A DNA stretch of 64,000 bases from JANNSO01 sp964485395 (GTDB lineage Bacteria > Spirochaetota > Spirochaetia > Treponematales > UBA12059), in the NCBI GenBank assembly GCA_964485395.1, contig CAZAJF010000007.1:1-64000 (forward strand), read 5' to 3'. Position numbers and translations under genes: made by a program. The notes under the pieces were generated by a model. It saw nothing but the letters and a program-made list of their open reading frames with translations, searched no databases and was not told where the DNA came from. Positions 52,103-61,095 of the stretch are shown here, in pieces. Numbering within the stretch: position 1 is the first letter of the stretch; every line of letters starts with the position of its first letter.

Positions 52103-53359
52103 TCACGAAATGGATATTTCTATAACAGGATCCGGCGCGTCCACGGCAAGCTCCAGGTCTTTTCGGCTCAGCTCCACGGCGATCATCTCGGAGGGCTGAA
52201 CGTGGTTCTTCTTGCTGGACCGAATGACGCGGTTGTTTACCTTGATTTCGAGCATGGCATCGTTCTTGACCACCAGACTTCGAAGGTAAATCTTGTTGCC
52301 GCCTTCTATATCAACTTTGCCGGGAGCCACATAGCGCACGTTCGGGCCCGCCTTGAGCCTGGCCTCCCTGGCTGGCCGCGCGCCTTTGAGCCATCTGGCC
52401 GCATGCGCACCCGCCCGCCTGCTTTCCTCCACGACGTAATCGACGAGGTCGTGCACGTGCAGCACGTTTCCGCAGGCGAAGATTCCCGGAACGTTGGTCA
52501 TCAGCATGGAATCCACGGCCGGGCCGTTTGTCATGGGGTTGAGCTCCACTCCCGCCATCTTGGAGAGCTCGTTTTCCGGCACGAGGCCCACGGAGAGGAG
52601 CACCGTGTCGCAAGGAATCACGAAAGCCTTTTCGTGAATCGTGGCGCCGTTTTCTATGGGCGTTATTTCCACGCCCTCCACCCGGTCCCTGCCGATTATG
52701 TTGGTGGTCAAGTGGGATAAATATAACGGAATATCGAAATCGTGGAGGCACTGCACGATGTTGCGCGTAAGCCCCGACGGATACGGGAGTATCTCAACCA
52801 CCGCATGCACCTTGCATCCGACCCAACTCATGCGCCGAGCCATGATAAGGCCGATGTCGCCGGAGCCCACGATGACGATGTCCTTGCCCGGCACGAAGCC
52901 TTCTATATTAACGAGGCGCTGGGCAAGGCCGGCCGTGTACACGCCCGCGGGACGGGAACCGGGAATGCGGATATTCCCCCGGTTGCGCTCGCGGCAGCCC
53001 ATGGCCAGCACCACGACTTTCGTCGTGAGCCGAAGCACGCCCCAAACCGCCGAGTAGCAGTAGAGAACCTTCGGGTCGGACTGGCCTTCCATCTCCATGA
53101 CGGTCGTGGACACGAACGACTGTATCTTGGTTCCGGCCAGCCGCTCCTCGATTCGCTCGGCGAACTCGGGGCCCGAAAGCTCCTCGTTGAACTCGATAAG
53201 CCCGAAACCGTTGTGGATGCATTGCGTCAGGATTCCGCCCATGCCGTCTTCGCGCTCCACGATGGCGCAGGAAAAGCCCGCCGAATCCAGCTCGAGGGCC
53301 GCGGCCATTCCCGCCGCCCCGCCGCCTATCACCACCGCGTCAAAAAATAAATCTTTCAT
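52103..53359 (-). CDS. FAD-dependent oxidoreductase subunit
   Basis: A 418-residue pyridine-nucleotide-disulphide-type flavoprotein. Its FAD motif is AVVIGGGAAGMAAALEL and the NAD-type motif is IVIVGSGDIGLIMARRM, with the closing PGIFACGNVLHVHDLVD block that contacts FAD. It begins by overlapping the stop of the GlpA-like gene. Together with DUF1667 it forms a trio seen as a GlpO/GlpA-type complex. It probably hands electrons from glycerol-3-phosphate to NAD or another acceptor; the acceptor is not evident. The start at 53359 is set by this overlap. Confidence 0.85.
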   Translation of the reverse strand: MKDLFFDAVVIGGGAAGMAAALELDSAGFSCAIVEREDGMGGILTQCIHNGFGLIEFNEELSGPEFAERIEERLAGTKIQSFVSTTVMEMEGQSDPKVLYCYSAVWGVLRLTTKVVVLAMGCRERNRGNIRIPGSRPAGVYTAGLAQRLVNIEGFVPGKDIVIVGSGDIGLIMARRMSWVGCKVHAVVEILPYPSGLTRNIVQCLHDFDIPLYLSHLTTNIIGRDRVEGVEITPIENGATIHEKAFVIPCDTVLLSVGLVPENELSKMAGVELNPMTNGPAVDSMLMTNVPGIFACGNVLHVHDLVDYVVEESRRAGAHAARWLKGARPAREARLKAGPNVRYVAPGKVDIEGGNKIYLRSLVVKNDAMLEIKVNNRVIRSSKKNHVQPSEMIAVELSRKDLELAVDAPDPVIEISIS

Positions 53360-54795
53360 AACACGTCCTTGAGGATAAAGCTCATCCCGCCGTTCTTGGT
53401 CACCTCGTTCCAACCCAGACCGGTCTCCCGCATGATTATCTTGACGATCTTGTAGGTGCAGAATCCGCCCTGGCAGCGCCCCATCTGGGCCCGGGTAAAG
53501 TATTTTACGCCGTCGAGCGTCGTGTGGCCGGCGCGCACGGCTTCCACGATCTCCGCTTCCGAAACTTTTTCGCAGCGGCAAACCATATTCGCGTACGCAC
53601 TATCGATCTGCGCCAGCTTATCCACCTCGAACGGCGAAAGATCCTTGACGTGCGGCCTCTTCTCGATGAACGGGTCGTAGCCGGGTTTCTCACTCAAGCG
53701 CAGCCCTGCCTTCTTGAGCAGATCCTTGACGTACTCTCCGATGGCCGGGCTCGCTGTAAGCCCGGGCGACTGGACGCCCGCAACCTGAACCAGAGCTGGA
53801 ACCTTCGCGCTCATCTCGATGAAGAAATCTTCGTCCAACGTAGGCCGGAGGCCCGCGAAACTCGTTATCACGTCAAACTCCGAAATACTCGGAATCATGG
53901 CGCGGGCCGACGACAATATCTTCTCGAGGTTTTCCCTCGTGGTAGCCAGGTTCGTCTTGTCCTCGATGGCCTGGGCCGTCGGGCCGATGAGTACCGTACC
54001 TTCTACGGTAGGTATAACCAGCATGCCCTTTGAAACGCTCGTTGGAACGGGAAAAACCACGCGGGCCGGTCTTGCCTTAGTCATGCGGTCCAGCAGGTAA
54101 TACTCGCCCTTGCGCGGCTTAATGGCGAATTCCTCGCCGCCGAATATCCGCGAAACATCGTCCGCGTAGAGACCGGCCGCGTTCACCGCGAAGCGGGCGC
54201 GTACCTGCCGCTTATCCGCCGATTCCACGAGCCACTCGTCGCCCTTTCTCGTTGCCTTTGCCACCGCGAAATCCGTCAGCAATTCCACGCCGTTTTTTTT
54301 GGCGCTCTCCATGAGCGAAAACACGAAACGATACGGCTCGACGATGCCGCCGCCGGGAACCCAAAGGCCGCCCAGCGTATCTGGATGCAGTTTGGGCTCA
54401 AGCTCGAGCATCCGATCCCGCGAGCACATCTCTATGCCGATTACGCCGTTGTCCACGCCCTGCAGGTACAGCTGCTCGATGGCGCGCATCTCGTCCTCAT
54501 GCATCGCCGCAACCACGATTCCACATCGCTTGAAAGGAAAATCAAGTTCCTGCCGCAGTTTATCGAACATCATGGCGCCCTGTATCTCGAGCCTCGCCTT
54601 GAGATATTTCTTGTTGTGATGGAATCCGCCGTGCACGATTCCCGAGTTGGCTTTGGAGACGCCGAACGAGACATCCGCCTCTTTTTCAACGACTACGACA
54701 TTAAGCTCGTAAGCCGACAGGCGGCGGGCGATATTCGCGCCGCAGACGCCGGCGCCAATCACGCATACATCATACAGGTCCGAGGCTGTTTTCAT
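53356..54795 (-). CDS. glpA: Glycerol-3-phosphate dehydrogenase-like FAD protein with BFD [2Fe-2S] domain
   Basis: A 479-residue flavoenzyme of the GlpA/GlpO (DAO) family that oxidises glycerol-3-phosphate to dihydroxyacetone phosphate. It starts with VCVIGAGVCGANIARRL, contains KANSGIVHGGFHH, VNAAGLYADDVSRI and SFAGLRPTLDEDFFIE, and ends with a BFD-like [2Fe-2S] domain using CRCEKVSEAEIVEA and GRCQGGFCTYKIV. L-2-hydroxyglutarate oxidase is an alternative. Promoter -10 TATAAT lies at 54836-54831; AAGGAG precedes the ATG. It is divergent from the PRPP synthetase gene. A GDPD enzyme at 47.5 kb could supply substrate. Confidence 0.85.
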   Translation of the reverse strand: MKTASDLYDVCVIGAGVCGANIARRLSAYELNVVVVEKEADVSFGVSKANSGIVHGGFHHNKKYLKARLEIQGAMMFDKLRQELDFPFKRCGIVVAAMHEDEMRAIEQLYLQGVDNGVIGIEMCSRDRMLELEPKLHPDTLGGLWVPGGGIVEPYRFVFSLMESAKKNGVELLTDFAVAKATRKGDEWLVESADKRQVRARFAVNAAGLYADDVSRIFGGEEFAIKPRKGEYYLLDRMTKARPARVVFPVPTSVSKGMLVIPTVEGTVLIGPTAQAIEDKTNLATTRENLEKILSSARAMIPSISEFDVITSFAGLRPTLDEDFFIEMSAKVPALVQVAGVQSPGLTASPAIGEYVKDLLKKAGLRLSEKPGYDPFIEKRPHVKDLSPFEVDKLAQIDSAYANMVCRCEKVSEAEIVEAVRAGHTTLDGVKYFTRAQMGRCQGGFCTYKIVKIIMRETGLGWNEVTKNGGMSFILKDVL

Positions 54796-54927
54796 GGCGG
54801 ACTCCTTCGAAGCAGTTCTCTGATGTTAGGATTATAATCGCCCTTTCCGTACTTCGACAGGGGGTAAGCCTAATATTTTCGCAACAACTGTGTTTTTTTC
54901 CAGTTTTCGCGTGAATCCTCGATCTCC

Positions 54928-54956
54928 TTGAATAATCCAAAATCCTGGTATACAAT
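54928..54956 (+). promoter_or_regulatory. Predicted PRPP synthetase promoter
   Basis: TTGAAT (54928-54933), a 17-base spacer and TACAAT (54951-54956), with an extended TG further upstream. Transcription would begin near 54963, after the first in-frame ATG (54957), which favours the ATG at 54984 as the true start. Confidence 0.55.
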
Positions 54957-54983
54957 ATGGCAACTACTTCCAAAAGGCGTACC

Positions 54984-56264
54984 ATGAACTACTCCGACCC
55001 CGCGAATATCGGTCTTCTTGCGTGCCCCGGCGGCGAACGTTTCGCCGAACTTGTCGTCAAACGCCTTTCCACCATCTACAAGCGCCGCTTCGAGCGAAAA
55101 ACCCAGGTTCTGGCCGAGCGTTATCATATAACCAAGGAACTGGCCACCCGGAAGATGAACTTCGACAACGACATAAACTCTTCGCTCCTCTACGTACCCG
55201 GAAACGTCAATGAATACCGCGCACCGCGATTCAGGATAAACGCGCGCTATACCTGGTTTCCCAACGGCGAGATTAAAACCGAGATCATCGATTCGCTCCG
55301 CGGAAAAGACATCTATATTTTCCAGGATGTGGAAAACCGTCTCCCCTGTTCCTTTAACGACGGCAGGGACATGCGCGAATTATCGGTCAACGACCATATT
55401 TTTGCCCTGATGACCACGATTGACGCTGCAATCCAGTCGGGAGCCGGGCGCATTACGCTTGTGCTTCCCGCCTACCCCTACTCACGTCAGCACAAAAAAA
55501 AGGGACGCGAAGGACTCACCGCCGCCCGCTTCGGCCAAATCATGGAGTATTACGGAGTTTCGCGCATCATCACTTTGGACATACACTCCCGTGAAATAGA
55601 GAACTGCTTCAACAAACTGAGGCTCGAAAATTTGCACGCGTCGTACCAGGTAATAGAAAAGCTGGCGGGCATCATCGACGTGGCCGACGAAAACCTCGTA
55701 GTACTTTCACCCGATACAGGAGCCGTGGACCGCAATAAATTCTACGCCAGTACCCTGCAGCGGCCGCTCGCGCTTATCTACAAGGAACGCGACTATTCCA
55801 AGGTATCCAAGGACGCCAATAATTCAAATATAACCGAGATGAAACTGCTCGGTGACGTCCGCGGCAAGACCGTATTCATGGCGGACGACATGCTGGGCAC
55901 CGGCGGAACATTGCTCAAGGCCATGCGCTACCTCAAGGAACAAGGCGCCGAACGCGTCATCTGCGCCGTATCCCTGCCCATCTTCTCCGCCACAGCCGCG
56001 GAGGATTTCGAGACCGCCTACCGCGAAGGCCACTTTTTCCGCATCATCGGAACCAACGCCGTGCACCACGAATCCCTGCTCAAGCGTGAATGGTATATCG
56101 AGGCCGACGTTACCACGCTGTTTGCGCAGATAATCTCGCTCCTGCACCATAACCGCAGCCTGTCGCCCATGCTTGACAACCGCGAGCTCATCGCCAAGAA
56201 GATCAAGAAATCCATGGCGGCGCACGCTGCCACGCAGCCGACGCAGCAGAACCTGCCGCTCTGA
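54984..56264 (+). CDS. prs: Ribose-phosphate pyrophosphokinase (PRPP synthetase)
   Basis: Makes PRPP from ribose-5-phosphate and ATP for nucleotide, histidine and tryptophan synthesis. The 426-residue protein is longer than the usual 310-320, with an extended N-terminus and inserted segments as in other spirochaetes. Family motifs include FPNGEIKTEI, IFQDVENR, LPAYPYSRQHKKKGREGLTA, a TLDIHSREI metal site, and the PRPP-binding FMADDMLGTGGTLLKAM. The ATG at 54984 has AAAAGG six bases upstream. It is monocistronic as far as can be seen. Confidence 0.93.
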   Translation: MNYSDPANIGLLACPGGERFAELVVKRLSTIYKRRFERKTQVLAERYHITKELATRKMNFDNDINSSLLYVPGNVNEYRAPRFRINARYTWFPNGEIKTEIIDSLRGKDIYIFQDVENRLPCSFNDGRDMRELSVNDHIFALMTTIDAAIQSGAGRITLVLPAYPYSRQHKKKGREGLTAARFGQIMEYYGVSRIITLDIHSREIENCFNKLRLENLHASYQVIEKLAGIIDVADENLVVLSPDTGAVDRNKFYASTLQRPLALIYKERDYSKVSKDANNSNITEMKLLGDVRGKTVFMADDMLGTGGTLLKAMRYLKEQGAERVICAVSLPIFSATAAEDFETAYREGHFFRIIGTNAVHHESLLKREWYIEADVTTLFAQIISLLHHNRSLSPMLDNRELIAKKIKKSMAAHAATQPTQQNLPL

Positions 56265-56289
56265 GCCTGGAGCGATTATTCCGCTGGCG

Positions 56290-56823
56290 CTACATGCTTT
56301 TGCCGCTGTACTTTTTAAACATTTTTAAATATCGATTGCCGATTTGAAACATGGTAATTTCGGCAATCGGAAGTTTTACCGGGGTTTTCTGATATTTACC
56401 GTCACTACCGATGGACAATATCGATAGTTCATCGCCGTCGATCGATTTAATATAACCCAGTATAAATTCCTCGCTGTTCCCTGCTTCGAGTTCATAGATC
56501 GCCAGCATTTTCGCACGTTCAAGACTTTCTATTATCGTTTTCCCGGTATCGATATTTATTTTGACAGGCTTGGCGATTTTGAGGATTTCGTTTTCTCGGT
56601 TTAAAATGCCATCATGGAAACGATCCGTTTTATTATATTTCAATCTGGCAATATCTTTTCTCCTGACTATTCTATGCCCGTCAAAAAAAAAGTCGTATTC
56701 ATATTTAAGAAGCACATAATCATCGGAATAATCGATGATTATTCCGTTTAACGGGTTGGCATCGAAATGCCTATATATGCGTATGCACGCTTTATTTTGC
56801 TTGTACTTTTCCAATAACTTCAT
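56290..56823 (-). CDS. Protein of unknown function in AT-rich patch
   Basis: A 177-residue soluble protein, lysine- and isoleucine-rich, unlike its neighbours in codon use. It contains short beta-rich modules (GIIIDYSDDYVLLKYEYDFFFDGHRIV, given here as GIIIDYSDDYVLLKY followed by DFFFDGHRIV) and a later LGYIKSIDGDELSILSI, resembling small SH3-like barrels. No family is recognised. The start at 56823 (MKLLEK) lies inside the end of the flavodoxin-ferredoxin gene, so the two overlap by 32 bases. The whole patch is probably recently acquired. Confidence 0.68.
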   Translation of the reverse strand: MKLLEKYKQNKACIRIYRHFDANPLNGIIIDYSDDYVLLKYEYDFFFDGHRIVRRKDIARLKYNKTDRFHDGILNRENEILKIAKPVKINIDTGKTIIESLERAKMLAIYELEAGNSEEFILGYIKSIDGDELSILSIGSDGKYQKTPVKLPIAEITMFQIGNRYLKMFKKYSGKSM

Positions 56824-57715
56824 TTCTGTCCTTCTTATGCATCGGAGCAAGCATATCTGAGGTATTTAATAAATACCGCTTAACCCCTAGAAATAAAAAG
56901 CCCTTTGCTTCATTGGCAATATCTATATTTTCTGCATCATCAGGCATTTCCTGCAGCTCTTTAAAATTAAATCCCGTTTTTATAATCACAAATTTCATTA
57001 TTTTCGGGTTTAATGCTTTTTGCGGACAGGAATAAATGCAATTAAGACATAAGACGCATTTATCGCCAAATACGGGCTTGCTGTCCTGCATGGTAATATT
57101 ATCAACAGGACATTGCCTTACACATGTCCCACAGGCATTACAGGCATCCAGTACACTTATATTTCGCCCAAAAAAAGGCGCGCCTACCTGTTCCAATTTT
57201 CCCAAGAATGTAAGCAATCGATTACCCAACAACGGATATGTGAAATGTTTATTACCTTTGAGGATGTCATCGACGACGTAGGACAGCTTATACGGCAACG
57301 CTTGCAGTAATTTCAGACTAAGCACCGGTTTTGTTTCAACTATCCAATTCGAAGGCATGACAATCATCTTTTCATAGATTACCCGATACTTCTTTTTTTT
57401 AAGTAGCTTTTTCAATGGAATTCTACAAGCCAGATTTGGCGTAACTTCTCCCCCGCCTGAAACTGAAAGAATGGCGACGGGTATATTATTTACCTCGTTA
57501 TGTGATTTCACCCATTTCATAACCGGTTCAGGCGCATTGCATGCGTGGACAACATGGCAAATTACCAATAAGTCAAAGTCATCCTTGCTATCAACTTGTT
57601 TTTTTAAATTATAAGAAATTGTTTTATGTCCACGCGCCAGAAATTCATTCGAAATAGTTTTGGCAACATATTCAGTACACCCCGTACCGGAAAAAAACAC
57701 GATTTTAACGTTCAT
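56792..57715 (-). CDS. EFR1-type flavodoxin-ferredoxin protein
   Basis: A 307-residue redox protein. The N-terminal flavodoxin-like half has IVFFSGTGCTEYVAKTI as FMN phosphate loop and LLVICHVVHACNAPEPVMKW. The C-terminal half holds two 4Fe-4S ferredoxin sites: CNACGTCVRQCP and CVLCLNCIYSCP. Such flavodoxin-ferredoxin (EFR1-like) proteins shuttle electrons in anaerobes. The start at 57715 (MNVKIV) begins the fold directly. AT-rich like its neighbours. Confidence 0.85.
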   Translation of the reverse strand: MNVKIVFFSGTGCTEYVAKTISNEFLARGHKTISYNLKKQVDSKDDFDLLVICHVVHACNAPEPVMKWVKSHNEVNNIPVAILSVSGGGEVTPNLACRIPLKKLLKKKKYRVIYEKMIVMPSNWIVETKPVLSLKLLQALPYKLSYVVDDILKGNKHFTYPLLGNRLLTFLGKLEQVGAPFFGRNISVLDACNACGTCVRQCPVDNITMQDSKPVFGDKCVLCLNCIYSCPQKALNPKIMKFVIIKTGFNFKELQEMPDDAENIDIANEAKGFLFLGVKRYLLNTSDMLAPMHKKDRNEVIGKVQAK

Positions 57716-57832
57716 TTTCAACCTCTTACGTTCCCATAGACGTCCAGCGACCATAGCGAAGGGCGCAAGCCGTACCAAAGCTTTTGCCGAGTTGAGGCAA
57801 TCGTTCGAGGCCTTTGATTCATTGAGTTAATT

Positions 57833-58831
57833 TTAATATCCTAATCTTTTTAATCTTATTTTTGACCACTTGATAGCATCGGCAATTCCATTTTCAATTG
57901 AAATACTTGCTTCCCAACCAAGGAGTTTACGGGCAAGATCTGCGTTTGCGTAGGCTCCGGCGACATCTCCGGGTCGGGGCGGCGATTCCTTTTTGCTTAT
58001 TTGGCTTCCGACAATTTTCTCAAAAGCATTTACCATCTCGCGAACAGTCACACCGGTTTCGGTCCCAAGGTTAATAACCTTATAACTCTCGTCAGCGAGA
58101 AAAACCGAATCGAATTTTGTCACTGCGGAAACATGCGCAAGAGCAAGGTCCCATACATGCACATAATCTCTAATTCCCGTCCCATCTCTCGTATCCCATT
58201 CAGTTCCCGTAATTTCAAAAAATGGGATATTACCGTGTAATGCATCGACTAGCTTGCCAACGATATGACTGGGTCTAGCTATATGTATTCCCGACCTCAT
58301 TTGCGGGTCTGCTCCAATCGGGTTAAAATAGCGTAAAGCAATTCCCCTCATATCATATGCCTTGCAAAAATCCGACAAGACCATTTCCATCATATATTTT
58401 GTCCTTGCATATGGACTTGACGGTTTTATTGGTGATGTCTCACTTACCATATACCCAGCTACATTGTCATATAAAGAAGCGGATGAACTGAACACAATTT
58501 TTTTTACTCCATGTTCGTGAAGCATCTGGAATAGTTCAATTGATTTACTTACATTTTCCCTATAATAATCATAAGGATTTTCGACAGAATCTGGAACGAC
58601 AATCAATGCGGCACAATGTATGCACGCTTCAATGTCAGGATGGTCCATGAATACTTTATGAATAACGTTTTTATCGCTGATATCACCGTGGTAAAAGTAT
58701 TGGCCGTTCGTAAATTCTTTCCGTCCGGTAATAAGCGAATCAATAACGACTGGACTATTCCCAGCGTCCTTTAGTGCGGAACATATTGTGCTGCCTATAT
58801 ATCCGGCGCCACCCGTTACTAAAACCTTCAT
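57833..58831 (-). CDS. galE: UDP-glucose 4-epimerase
   Basis: NAD-dependent epimerase of the short-chain dehydrogenase family that interconverts UDP-glucose and UDP-galactose for surface glycans. The 332-residue protein has the Rossmann motif GGAGYIGS (residues 7-14), catalytic serine in FSSSASLYD, Tyr141 and Lys145 in SPYARTKYMME, RYFNPIGAD and DGTGIRDYVHVWDLA. Base composition is visibly lower in GC than the chromosome around it. It is the first gene of the AT-rich patch read on the minus strand. Confidence 0.92.
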   Translation of the reverse strand: MKVLVTGGAGYIGSTICSALKDAGNSPVVIDSLITGRKEFTNGQYFYHGDISDKNVIHKVFMDHPDIEACIHCAALIVVPDSVENPYDYYRENVSKSIELFQMLHEHGVKKIVFSSSASLYDNVAGYMVSETSPIKPSSPYARTKYMMEMVLSDFCKAYDMRGIALRYFNPIGADPQMRSGIHIARPSHIVGKLVDALHGNIPFFEITGTEWDTRDGTGIRDYVHVWDLALAHVSAVTKFDSVFLADESYKVINLGTETGVTVREMVNAFEKIVGSQISKKESPPRPGDVAGAYANADLARKLLGWEASISIENGIADAIKWSKIRLKRLGY

Positions 58832-58925
58832 CTATTTTTCCCCCGATTTAATTATTTCGCAAATTCGCAGCACCCGCAGGCGGCCTTTCGACACATGCCA
58901 TGTCGCACGCAAGCCTTCCCAGATG

Positions 58926-60578
58926 CTACTTCATCTCCCGCAAGCCCTGGGCAAGCGCAAACGCGCTGTCGCCGATCTTCTCGATATGCCGCACCACGTC
59001 CATGAACAAAAGCTCCGCCTTTACGTCGGCTCCGGTTTCCATGCGCCTGCGTGATTTTTTCTTTAACGAGGTCCTGAAGTCGTCGATCTTGTCCTCGAGG
59101 TCCTTGGCGGTTGCCAACTGCTCCTCGGTGATGGTCTCATTGATATTTTCCTTCACGAAGCGGAGAAAATCCTCCACGAGCAGCGTATAGGGGCCAAGGC
59201 TGTCTATTTCGTCCTTATCCAGGTCGAGCTTGCGGTTTCGGGCTTTTTCAAGCAGCATCACGAGACTGAAGCAGTCGTCGGTTATGTCCTCGAGATCGAT
59301 GACCATCTTAAGCATGATGCTGATATTCGCCTGGCTGCCTGCGCTCATATCCTTGCCCGCGCACTGCATCAGGAAGTTGGTAAGCTCCTCGCGCATCTGG
59401 TCCGCGTAGTTTTCCTTATCCTTGAAGCTTTCTATGTCGCTGCCCAGGCTGTCCGGGTTCTCCTTGAGCACCACTCGGAAACGGGTAAACATGGACTCGC
59501 ACAATCCCGCCATGTCGGAAATTTCCTTCTGGGCGCGCATCAAGTTGAGCTCGGGGCTGCCCATGAGGGGCGCGGCCACGTATTCCAGCTTCGTGTGCAT
59601 GGTATCTTCGTTCTTGCGCGGCCTTATGAGCCGCGAAACAAGGGCGGCGAATTGCCTGGTAAACGGCGCGAAAAGAACCGCGTTGATCAGATTGAACAAG
59701 GTATGCAGCATGGCGATCTGCTGCGCTATCGTCATACCCCCGGACACGAACAGAACCAGGGCTAAAAATGGTTTAAATAAGATAACAGCCCATACGGTTC
59801 CTATCACGTTGAACAATATATGTATCCAGGCGGCCCTGCGCGCATTTACCTTGGCGCCGATGGATGCCAGGAAGGCGTCTATCGTAGTACCGATATTGCA
59901 GCCCAGCACGAGCCCGGCCGCCATGTTAAAGTCGATGACGCCCTGCACGGCCAGCGTTATCACGATGGCGGTCGAGGCGCTGGACGAATGTATGAGCACC
60001 GTAAATATGGTACCAGCCAGCACGGCTATCAAAGTGGAGATTATTCCAAGATCCGCCACCCCGGAGAGAAAATGCAGGACATCCGGCGAAGGCGCAGGAA
60101 TTGCGGTAGAAAGATATTCAAGTCCCAGGAACAGAAGGCCGAAACCGACCGTAGCCTCGCCGTAATCGCGGATTCGGGAAGAAGGCTTGGGCAGCATCAT
60201 CATGAGGAACCCGATACCGATCATGGGCAACGCCAACATCGCTATCTTGAAATTGAAGCCGATAAGGGAAACGATCCATGCGGTTACCGTCGTGCCGATG
60301 TTGGCGCCGAAAATAACGCCGGCGGCCTGCACCACGGATAGGAGGCCGGCATTGACGAACGAAACCACCATTACCGTCGTTGCGGACGACGATTGGATGA
60401 TGGCCGTGACCCCCAACCCGGTTAAAAGCGCTTTGAACGTGTTGCTGGTCATCAGGTTCAAGGTATGCTTGAGCCGTTCGCCGGCCGCGCGCTGGATACC
60501 GTCGGACAGGATCTTCATTCCAAACAGAAAAAGGCCGAGCGCTCCGACCAGCTCGATAATAGATAAGAATAATTTCAT
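58926..60578 (-). CDS. Na/Pi cotransporter family protein
   Basis: A 550-residue sodium-dependent phosphate transporter of the NptA/YjbB (PNaS) family. The two repeated QSSS cores are seen in ALLTGLGVTAIIQSSSATT and FTVLIHSSSASTAIVI. About nine membrane helices precede a C-terminal PhoU-like helical domain (from about residue 350, with SMLKMVIDLEDITDDCFSLV-like runs) that may couple phosphate status to transport. Start is the ATG at 60578; a TTG one codon upstream is also open. Upstream lies the divergent YkvA-like gene. Confidence 0.92.
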   Translation of the reverse strand: MKLFLSIIELVGALGLFLFGMKILSDGIQRAAGERLKHTLNLMTSNTFKALLTGLGVTAIIQSSSATTVMVVSFVNAGLLSVVQAAGVIFGANIGTTVTAWIVSLIGFNFKIAMLALPMIGIGFLMMMLPKPSSRIRDYGEATVGFGLLFLGLEYLSTAIPAPSPDVLHFLSGVADLGIISTLIAVLAGTIFTVLIHSSSASTAIVITLAVQGVIDFNMAAGLVLGCNIGTTIDAFLASIGAKVNARRAAWIHILFNVIGTVWAVILFKPFLALVLFVSGGMTIAQQIAMLHTLFNLINAVLFAPFTRQFAALVSRLIRPRKNEDTMHTKLEYVAAPLMGSPELNLMRAQKEISDMAGLCESMFTRFRVVLKENPDSLGSDIESFKDKENYADQMREELTNFLMQCAGKDMSAGSQANISIMLKMVIDLEDITDDCFSLVMLLEKARNRKLDLDKDEIDSLGPYTLLVEDFLRFVKENINETITEEQLATAKDLEDKIDDFRTSLKKKSRRRMETGADVKAELLFMDVVRHIEKIGDSAFALAQGLREMK

Positions 60579-60702
60579 CAACGCACCTTTCCGACAATCT
60601 TGCCGATTTGAGCCACCGTTCCACTGTCTTTATATAGTAGAATTTACGAAAAGAAAAGGAAAATATTGCGGGAAGCCATAGGTTTCCATCATATGAATGC
60701 GC

Positions 60703-60708
60703 TATAGT
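60703..60708 (+). promoter_or_regulatory. -10 element giving a leaderless transcript
   Basis: TATAGT at 60703-60708 places the expected transcription start at 60715, the A of the ATG. The -35 region (around 60680-60685) matches poorly, so confidence is low. Confidence 0.35.
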
Positions 60709-60714
60709 GCTCAT

Positions 60715-61095
60715 ATGGCTTTCGAAAAACTAAAAGCGCGGGTCAAAGCCTTGAAACTTGATTCCATGGCGCTCTACATGGCTTTCCTCGACAAACGAAC
60801 CCCCTGGTACGCAAAAGCCGTTGCGATTCTGGTCGTAGCCTATCTGGTAAGCCCGATAGACCTGATCCCCGACTTTATTCCCATCCTGGGCATGCTGGAC
60901 GATCTGCTGCTCGTTCCGGCGGGAATAATCCTGGCGCGTAAATTAATACCCAAACTTGTTTTTGACGAATGCCGGATCCGAGCCGAGGGATTCGACAGGA
61001 AAAAAACCAAGACCGCCGGCTTGATCGGCGCCTGCGCCATAATCGCCCTATGGATTCTCGCGATACTGCTTATCCTTAGAGGAATCCTGAAATGA
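60715..61095 (+). CDS. YkvA/DUF1232 family membrane protein
   Basis: A 126-residue membrane protein with the DUF1232 signature AYLVSPIDLIPDFIPILGMLDD, which forms a membrane-embedded helix pair, and a second C-terminal transmembrane helix (GACAIIALWILAILLILRGIL). The family has no firmly known function. The ATG at 60715 lacks a ribosome binding site; a -10 seven bases upstream suggests a leaderless message. It overlaps the next gene by four bases. Confidence 0.82.
   Translation: MAFEKLKARVKALKLDSMALYMAFLDKRTPWYAKAVAILVVAYLVSPIDLIPDFIPILGMLDDLLLVPAGIILARKLIPKLVFDECRIRAEGFDRKKTKTAGLIGACAIIALWILAILLILRGILK

Noticed and set aside
56290..58850. Insertion sequence or phage island at the AT-rich patch
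   Set aside because: No transposase, integrase, terminal inverted repeat or tRNA boundary was seen.
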